Positions 59,467-64,000 of a DNA stretch of 64,000 bases are shown piece after piece. This DNA comes from Knoellia flava TL1 (GTDB lineage: Bacteria; Actinomycetota; Actinomycetes; Actinomycetales; Dermatophilaceae): the NCBI RefSeq assembly GCF_000768675.1, contig NZ_AVPI01000067.1:1-64000 (forward strand), read 5' to 3'. The notes beneath the pieces were generated by a model. The model did not search any database and had not been told where the DNA came from. It saw only the letters and a list, made by a program, of their open reading frames with translations. Within the stretch, counting starts at the first letter, position 1; the number at the start of each line of letters is the position of its first letter. The position numbers and the translations under genes are program-made.

Positions 59467-60282
59467 GTGAGGATGGAGGGCGTGTCCCTGCTCCGCCGTC
59501 CCGCCAAGCCGCACCCCGTCTTCCGCCCGCTCGCCGTGGCGGAGGTCGAACCGGTCGCCGAGCACGCGGTCTCGATCGGCTTCGACGTGAGCGAGATGCC
59601 CGCGTTCCTCGACTACCGGGCGGGGCAGTACGTCACGCTGCGGGCGCTCGTCGGCGACGAGGACGTGCGCCAGTCCTACTCGATCTGGGTGCCCCCGAGC
59701 CGCGCCCGGCGCGAGGGCGTCATCCGGGTCGCCGCCGCGGCCGTGCAGGGCGGGCGCATGTCGCCGTGGCTGGCGAACGAGGTCGGGGTCGGCGAGGTCA
59801 TGGGCGTCCTGCCGCCGCTCGGCGAGTTCGTCCTCGACGACGTCGCCGGTCCGCGCCACCACGTCGGCGTCGTCGGCGGGTCGGGCATCACGCCCGTCCT
59901 CGCGATCGCCGCCGCCGCGCTCGAGCAGGACCCCGGCTCGACCGTCGACCTCGTCGTCGCCAACCGGACGCGGGAGTCGACGGTCCTCGGCCACGAGCTC
60001 GAGGAGCTGGCCGAGGCGTCCGGCGGGCGGCTGCGCGTCGAGCACGTCCTCAGCCGGGAGCGGGTGCCCGGCGTCCGTCACGGCCGGATCGACCCGCTCG
60101 TCATCCGCGACGTGCTCCGTGACGACGGGGGGCTCGAGGGGGTCGACGACTGGTGGCTGTGCGGCCCCGAGGGACTCATCGCCGACGTCGAGGCGTGGCT
60201 CCGAGGAGAGGGTGTCGGCGCCGACCACATCCACCGCGAGCGGTTCACCTCGACCGGACCGGTCGACCCACGCACGCACTGA
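59467..60282 (+). CDS. Ferredoxin reductase-like FAD/NAD(P) protein
   Basis: The 271-residue protein has an FAD domain (YRAGQYVTLRALVGDEDVRQ then SYSIW near residue 74) and an NAD(P) domain (HHVGVVGGSGITPVLAIAAA and WLCGPEGLIADVEAWL). This matches the reductase part of PaaE-type oxygenase reductases, but the [2Fe-2S] ferredoxin domain with its Cys residues is absent, so electrons must go to a separate acceptor. Start codons GTG 59467, ATG 59473 and GTG 59482 are in frame; the first is given. It is followed by a repeat pair. Confidence 0.82.
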   Translation: MRMEGVSLLRRPAKPHPVFRPLAVAEVEPVAEHAVSIGFDVSEMPAFLDYRAGQYVTLRALVGDEDVRQSYSIWVPPSRARREGVIRVAAAAVQGGRMSPWLANEVGVGEVMGVLPPLGEFVLDDVAGPRHHVGVVGGSGITPVLAIAAAALEQDPGSTVDLVVANRTRESTVLGHELEELAEASGGRLRVEHVLSRERVPGVRHGRIDPLVIRDVLRDDGGLEGVDDWWLCGPEGLIADVEAWLRGEGVGADHIHRERFTSTGPVDPRTH

Positions 60283-60388
60283 CGTCCGGCACGGTGCCGG
60301 CATACCGACCACAGTTGCGGACGCAACGCCGAGGTGAGCCGCGACGTCCGGCGAGGTGACGGCATACCCACCACAGTTGCGGACGCAA
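60280..60388 (-). repeat. Tandem pair of the 47-48-bp hairpin repeat (pair 3)
   Basis: On the minus strand units run 60388-60341 and 60326-60280. Both start TTGCGTCCGCAACTGTGG and end GCCGGACGTC. Here the loop reads GGTATGCCG, so the repeat itself carries the window-wide motif. The pair lies between convergent ends of the reductase and dfrA genes. Confidence 0.85.
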
Positions 60389-60398
60389 TGAGGAGGCG

Positions 60399-60866
60399 TC
60401 AGCGGCGCTCGTAGGTGACCCACGCGAAGCCGTCGCGCTGCTCGCGCTCGGTCTCGCGCCACACTCCTTCGTCGATGTCGGGGAAGCGCACGTCACCCTC
60501 CGGCTCCTGGTCGACCTCGGTGATGAGCAGCCGCTGGGCGAACGGCATCGCCTGGGCATAGATCTCGCCGCCGCCGGCGACGAAGACCTCGCCGACCGGG
60601 CCCGCGAGCCCGAGGGCGTCGTCGAGCGAGTGCACGGTCTCGACGTCGGGGTGGTGCCAGTCGGCCTGCCGCGTGATGACGATCGTGCGTCGCCCCGGTA
60701 GGACCCTCCCGATCGAGTCGAAGGTCTTGCGCCCCATGACCATCGCATGGCCCATCGTCGTCCGCTTGAAGAACGCGAAGTCCTCGGGCAGGTGCCACGG
60801 CATGTCGTTGTCGGCGCCGATGACGCCGTTGCGCCCGACCGCCGCGATGAGCGTCACCTGGGTCAT
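60399..60866 (-). CDS. dfrA: Dihydrofolate reductase
   Basis: The 155-residue enzyme reduces dihydrofolate with NADPH. It has LIAAVGRNGVIGADNDMPWH (catalytic Asp/Trp region), AMVMGRKTFDSIGRVLPGRR and the later VFVAGGGEIYAQAMPFAQRL. Length is standard. ATG 60866 is preferred to GTG 60875: TAGGGT (60874-60879 on the minus strand) ends seven bases before it, and GTG 60875 lies inside that box. thyA lies 150 bases upstream on the same strand with a hairpin between. Confidence 0.93.
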   Translation of the reverse strand: MTQVTLIAAVGRNGVIGADNDMPWHLPEDFAFFKRTTMGHAMVMGRKTFDSIGRVLPGRRTIVITRQADWHHPDVETVHSLDDALGLAGPVGEVFVAGGGEIYAQAMPFAQRLLITEVDQEPEGDVRFPDIDEGVWRETEREQRDGFAWVTYERR

Positions 60867-60873
60867 GCGCCTC

Positions 60874-60879
60874 ACCCTA
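60874..60879 (-). promoter_or_regulatory. -10 box (TAGGGT), leaderless promoter of dfrA
   Basis: On the minus strand TAGGGT ends seven bases before ATG 60866, so dfrA can be transcribed apart from thyA. Confidence 0.55.
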
Positions 60880-60904
60880 GGACCGTGGCGCCCACGACGT
60901 CACG

Positions 60905-61004
60905 GTATGCCGGCCGCGCACCCCGCGAGGTCGCCGCGCCTCGCGAGGTAGCCGCGCCTCACGAGGCGTGGTGCGGGCACCACGCGCCGCGGGGGCCGGC
61001 ATAC
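60905..61004 (-). terminator. Long hairpin with inner tandem repeats between thyA and dfrA
   Basis: GTATGCCGGCC (60905-60915) pairs with 60994-61004. The loop holds two imperfect copies of CGCGAGGTCGCCGCGCCT in tandem (about 60924 and 60942) and a third partial one (CACGAGGCG), plus a GTGGTGC/GCACCAC stem. It would separate thyA from dfrA transcription. Confidence 0.55.
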
Positions 61005-61015
61005 GGGCGGGGAGG

Positions 61016-61807
61016 TCAGACCGCGATGGGTGCCTTGATCGCAGGGTGGGGGTCGTAGCCGACGAGCTCGAAGTCACCGAGGTCGTAGTCGTCGATCGCG
61101 GCCCTGGGTGTGATGTGCATCGTCGGCAGCGGGCGCGGCTCGCGGGTGAGCTGGAGGCGGGCCTGCTCGAGGTGGTTGGAGTAGAGGTGTGCGTCGCCGA
61201 GGGTGTGGACGAACTCGCCGGGCTCGAGGTCGGTGAGCTGGGCGACCATCATCGTGAGCAGGGCGTAGGAGGCGATGTTGAAGGGCACACCGAGGAAGAC
61301 GTCGGCCGAGCGCTGGTAGAGCTGGCACGAGAGCCGCCCGTTGCTCACGTAGAACTGGAAGAGCGCGTGGCAGGGCGGCAGCGCCATGTCGTCGACGTCG
61401 GCGACGTTCCACGCGCTGACGATGTGGCGGCGGCTGTCGGGGTTGGTGCGGATCGACTCGACGACCTTGGCGACCTGGTCGACCTGGCGTCCGTCGGGGG
61501 TCGGCCACGAGCGCCACTGGTGGCCGTAGACCGGGCCGAGGTCACCCTGCTCGTCGGCCCACTCGTCCCAGATCGAGATGCCGCGCTCCTGGAGCCAGCG
61601 CACGTTGGTGTCGCCCCGCAGGAACCACAGCAGCTCGCCGATGATCGAGCGGAGGTGCAGCTTCTTGGTCGTGACGACGGGGAACCCGTCGGCGAGGTCG
61701 AAGCGCATCTGGTGGCCGAAGACCGAGAGCGTGCCGGTGCCGGTCCGGTCGGACTTCTCGACCCCCTCGTCGAGGATGCGGTCGAGGAGGTCGAGGTACT
61801 GGCGCAT
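61016..61807 (-). CDS. thyA: Thymidylate synthase
   Basis: The 263-residue enzyme makes dTMP from dUMP using methylene-tetrahydrofolate. The catalytic cysteine C146 sits in [14 protein letters not shown]; other family segments are [20 protein letters not shown] at the N-terminus, [36 protein letters not shown] and [16 protein letters not shown]. Residue number and length are nearly those of the E. coli enzyme. ATG 61807 follows a TACGCT -10 box by six bases. With dfrA, which regenerates the folate cofactor, it forms a functional pair. Confidence 0.96.
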   Translation of the reverse strand: MRQYLDLLDRILDEGVEKSDRTGTGTLSVFGHQMRFDLADGFPVVTTKKLHLRSIIGELLWFLRGDTNVRWLQERGISIWDEWADEQGDLGPVYGHQWRSWPTPDGRQVDQVAKVVESIRTNPDSRRHIVSAWNVADVDDMALPPCHALFQFYVSNGRLSCQLYQRSADVFLGVPFNIASYALLTMMVAQLTDLEPGEFVHTLGDAHLYSNHLEQARLQLTREPRPLPTMHITPRAAIDDYDLGDFELVGYDPHPAIKAPIAV

Positions 61808-61813
61808 GGCGAG

Positions 61814-61819
61814 AGCGTA
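61814..61819 (-). promoter_or_regulatory. -10 box (TACGCT), leaderless promoter of thyA
   Basis: On the minus strand TACGCT ends six bases before ATG 61807. Confidence 0.5.
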
Positions 61820-61866
61820 GCCGCGGGCACCGACCGCACCGGGGAGGCCTCGCCCCGGGCACCCAC

Positions 61867-61872
61867 TACCCT
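61867..61872 (+). promoter_or_regulatory. -10 box (TACCCT), leaderless promoter of dapA-rnj
   Basis: TACCCT ends seven bases before ATG 61880. The gap to divergent thyA is 72 bases and holds both promoters. Confidence 0.5.
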
Positions 61873-61879
61873 GAGGGGC

Positions 61880-62767
61880 ATGACGACGAACCCCTTCGGC
61901 CGGGTCATCACGGCCATGGTCACGCCCATGCACCCCGACGGATCACTGGACGAGACGGGGCTGCGGGCGGTCGTCGAGCACCTGCTCGCGAACGGGCACG
62001 ACGGCATCGTCGTCAACGGCACGACGGGGGAGTCGGCCACCCTCACCGACGACGAGAGCATCGCCGCGGTGCGGCTGGCCAAGGAGGCCGCGGGCGACCG
62101 CGCCGCGATCACCGCCGGTGTCGGGTCCAACGACACCGCCCACTCCATCCTCATGGCCGAGCGCGCCGCCGAGGCCGGCGCCGACGCCCTGCTCCTCGTC
62201 TCGCCCTACTACAACAAGCCCACCCAGGCCGGGCTCCTCGCGCACTGCCGTGCGGTGGCGGACTCCACCGAGCTGCCGATCATGCTCTACGACATCCCGG
62301 GGCGGACGGGGACGCCGTTCGACACCGCGACCCTCGTCGAGCTCGCGAGCCACCCGCGCATCGCCGCCGTCAAGGACGCCAAGGCCGACCTGTGGGCGTC
62401 GACCCACGTCATGGCCGCGACGGACCTGCTGTGGTTCAGCGGCGACGACGTCCTCACCCTCGCCCACCTCGCCCAGGGCGCGGTGGGCTGCGTCTCCGTC
62501 GTCGGCCACGTGGCCGGCAAGGAGTACGCCGCGATGGTCGCCGCCGTGGACGCGGGCGACCTCGCTGGGGCGCGTGAGATCCACGAGCGTCTCATCCCGG
62601 TCGTCGACGCCATCATGACGACGTCGCAGGGCGCGATCATGGCCAAGGCCGCGCTCGTCGAGCTCGGGGTGATCGAGTCGGCGTTCGTCCGGCTCCCGCT
62701 CGTGGAGTCACCACCGGAGCACCTCGACATCCTCCGCAAGGGCCTGGCCGGGTCGGGTCTCGCGTGA
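61880..62767 (+). CDS. dapA: 4-hydroxy-tetrahydrodipicolinate synthase
   Basis: The 295-residue enzyme condenses pyruvate and aspartate semialdehyde in the diaminopimelate/lysine route. It shows the pyruvate-binding GTTGES (residues 47-52), [19 protein letters not shown] with the triad Tyr, [13 protein letters not shown] with Y137, and the Schiff-base lysine K165 in [14 protein letters not shown]. Length is standard. Its stop overlaps the RNase J start by four bases, the common actinobacterial dapA-rnj arrangement. Confidence 0.96.
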   Translation: MTTNPFGRVITAMVTPMHPDGSLDETGLRAVVEHLLANGHDGIVVNGTTGESATLTDDESIAAVRLAKEAAGDRAAITAGVGSNDTAHSILMAERAAEAGADALLLVSPYYNKPTQAGLLAHCRAVADSTELPIMLYDIPGRTGTPFDTATLVELASHPRIAAVKDAKADLWASTHVMAATDLLWFSGDDVLTLAHLAQGAVGCVSVVGHVAGKEYAAMVAAVDAGDLAGAREIHERLIPVVDAIMTTSQGAIMAKAALVELGVIESAFVRLPLVESPPEHLDILRKGLAGSGLA

Positions 62768-64000
62768 GCCATCCGCACCCCGAGCTGTCGCTGCCCGGTC
62801 CGCTCAAGGAGGGCGGCGTCCGCGTCGTCGCACTCGGCGGGCTCGGTGAGGTCGGCCGCAACATGGCGGTCATCGAGCACAAGGGCCAGCTGCTCGTCAT
62901 CGACTGCGGCGTGCTCTTCCCCGACGACCACCACCCGGGCATCGACCTCATCCTCCCCGACTTCAGCTACATCAAGGACCGGCTCGACGACGTCCAGGCG
63001 ATCGTCCTCACCCACGGGCACGAGGACCACATCGGCGCGGTGCCGTTCCTCCTTCGCCTCAAGCCGGACATCCCGCTCATCGGCTCCCAGCTGACGCTGG
63101 CCCTCATCGAGGCCAAGCTCAAGGAGCACCGGATCAAGCCGTACACGCTCTCCGTCAAGGAGGGCGACCGCGAGAACCTCGGCGTCTTCGACTGCGAGTT
63201 CGTCGCCGTCAACCACTCGATCCCGGACGCGCTCGCGGTCTTCGTGCGCACCTCCGGCGGCACCCTGCTCCACACCGGCGACTTCAAGATGGACCAGCTG
63301 CCGCTCGACGGCAGGCTCACCGACCTGCGCGCCTTCGCCCGTCTCGGCGAGGAGGGGGTCGACCTCTTCCTCACCGACTCCACCAACGCCGAGGTCCCGG
63401 GCTTCACGACGCCGGAGAAGGACATCGCGCCGGCGATCGACCGGGTCTTCCGGCACGCGCAGCGCCGGATCATCGTCGCCTGCTTCTCCTCGCACGTGCA
63501 CCGTGTCCAGCAGGTGCTCAACGCCGCCGAGAAGTCGGGGCGGAAGGTCGCCATGGTCGGCCGGTCGATGGTCCGCAACATGGGGATCGCCGCCGAGCTC
63601 GGCTACCTCCACGTGCCCGACAACATCCTCGTCGACTTCAAGAAGCTCGGCGACCTGCCCGACGACAAGGTGACGCTCATCTGCACCGGGTCGCAGGGCG
63701 AGCCGATGGCCGCGCTCTCGCGCATGGCCAACCGCGACCACCAGATCGAGGTGGGGGAGGGCGACACCGTCCTCCTCGCGTCCTCGCTCATCCCCGGCAA
63801 CGAGAACGCCGTCTACCGCGTCATCAACGGGCTCATGCGCCTCGGTGCCGACGTCGTCCACAAGGGCAACGCCCGGGTGCACGTCTCCGGCCACGCCAGC
63901 GCCGGCGAGCTCCTCTACTGCTACAACATCGTCAAGCCGCGCAACGTCATGCCCGTGCACGGCGAGTGGCGGCACCTGCGGGCCAACGCCGACCTCGCGC
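62764..64000 (+). CDS. rnj: Ribonuclease J, 5' part (runs off the window)
   Basis: GTG 62764 opens a frame that stays open to the window end (412 codons). The metallo-beta-lactamase fold is clear: VVALGGLGEVGRNMAVIEHK at the N-terminus, the zinc motif LTHGHEDHIGAVPFLL (about residues 78-93), GDFKMDQLPLDG with the next metal Asp, and VACFSSHVHRVQQVLNAAEK of the beta-CASP domain, then TGSQGEPMAALSRMA and HVSGHASAGEL. It processes and degrades mRNA and rRNA from the 5' end and internally. The C-terminal domain lies outside the window. Confidence 0.96.
   Translation, partial: MSHPHPELSLPGPLKEGGVRVVALGGLGEVGRNMAVIEHKGQLLVIDCGVLFPDDHHPGIDLILPDFSYIKDRLDDVQAIVLTHGHEDHIGAVPFLLRLKPDIPLIGSQLTLALIEAKLKEHRIKPYTLSVKEGDRENLGVFDCEFVAVNHSIPDALAVFVRTSGGTLLHTGDFKMDQLPLDGRLTDLRAFARLGEEGVDLFLTDSTNAEVPGFTTPEKDIAPAIDRVFRHAQRRIIVACFSSHVHRVQQVLNAAEKSGRKVAMVGRSMVRNMGIAAELGYLHVPDNILVDFKKLGDLPDDKVTLICTGSQGEPMAALSRMANRDHQIEVGEGDTVLLASSLIPGNENAVYRVINGLMRLGADVVHKGNARVHVSGHASAGELLYCYNIVKPRNVMPVHGEWRHLRANADLA

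Overview
The window is a chromosomal segment of a very GC-rich actinobacterium. The gene content and order suggest the Micrococcales, and something like the Intrasporangiaceae seems likely (this is inference). Evidence includes the order folC - DUF4233 gene - ndk, an mreBCD-PBP2 block, rpsO-pnp, dapB ... dapA-rnj, a eukaryal-type ileS behind a T-box leader, frequent GTG starts, and many apparently leaderless genes. No rRNA, tRNA, CRISPR array, integrase or transposase was seen.

Layout. 1-9.7 kb: 5' part of a secreted protein, T-box/ileS, a decayed gene, a methyltransferase, AraC/VOC genes, folC, then a cation transporter and a small L7/L12-like protein inserted before DUF4233-ndk. 9.8-18.1 kb: secreted M14 carboxypeptidase, mreB-mreC-mreD-PBP2 with four-base overlaps, and lpdA. 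18.1-24.3 kb: VOC protein, an ArsR/SRPBCC pair in which the SRPBCC gene carries an apparent one-base deletion, a PLP decarboxylase, an alpha/beta hydrolase, a heliorhodopsin and a divergent amidohydrolase. 24.4-50.2 kb: a large surface or exopolysaccharide locus with a nucleotide-sugar dehydratase and dehydrogenase, seven glycosyltransferases or glycosyltransferase fusions, three methyltransferases, an ABC flippase-like exporter, a Wzz/BY-kinase, two polymerase/ligase-like membrane proteins, deacetylase domains and an epimerase. A nucleotidyltransferase + PqqD-like pair, a Tat-exported protein and a low-molecular-weight tyrosine phosphatase close it. Its middle contains fused 3' remnants of a priming sugar transferase and an acyltransferase. 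50.2-64 kb: rpsO, pnp, a glycosyltransferase, two exported proteins, a 47-residue small ORF beside GTTCACC (PhoP-box-like) repeats, dapB, azlCD, GNAT, enoyl-CoA hydratase, a flavin reductase, the dfrA/thyA pair, dapA and the start of rnj.

Genes that work together: folC, dfrA and thyA serve folate and thymidylate metabolism. dapA and dapB serve lysine/diaminopimelate synthesis, and mreBCD with PBP2 act in elongation of the wall. The BY-kinase and tyrosine phosphatase are the expected opposing controls for polysaccharide length and export.

Three sequence-level themes cut across the genes. (1) The octamer GTATGCCG/CGGCATAC occurs about 41 times on both strands, in genes and as inverted pairs forming terminators, much like DNA-uptake sequences in other phyla; it is nearly absent from about 25.8 to 38.3 kb inside the polysaccharide locus. 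(2) A 47-48-bp hairpin repeat occurs three times, always as a tandem pair in an intergenic gap. (3) At least 15 genes have a TANNNT-like -10 box ending six or seven bases before the start codon, which implies leaderless mRNAs.
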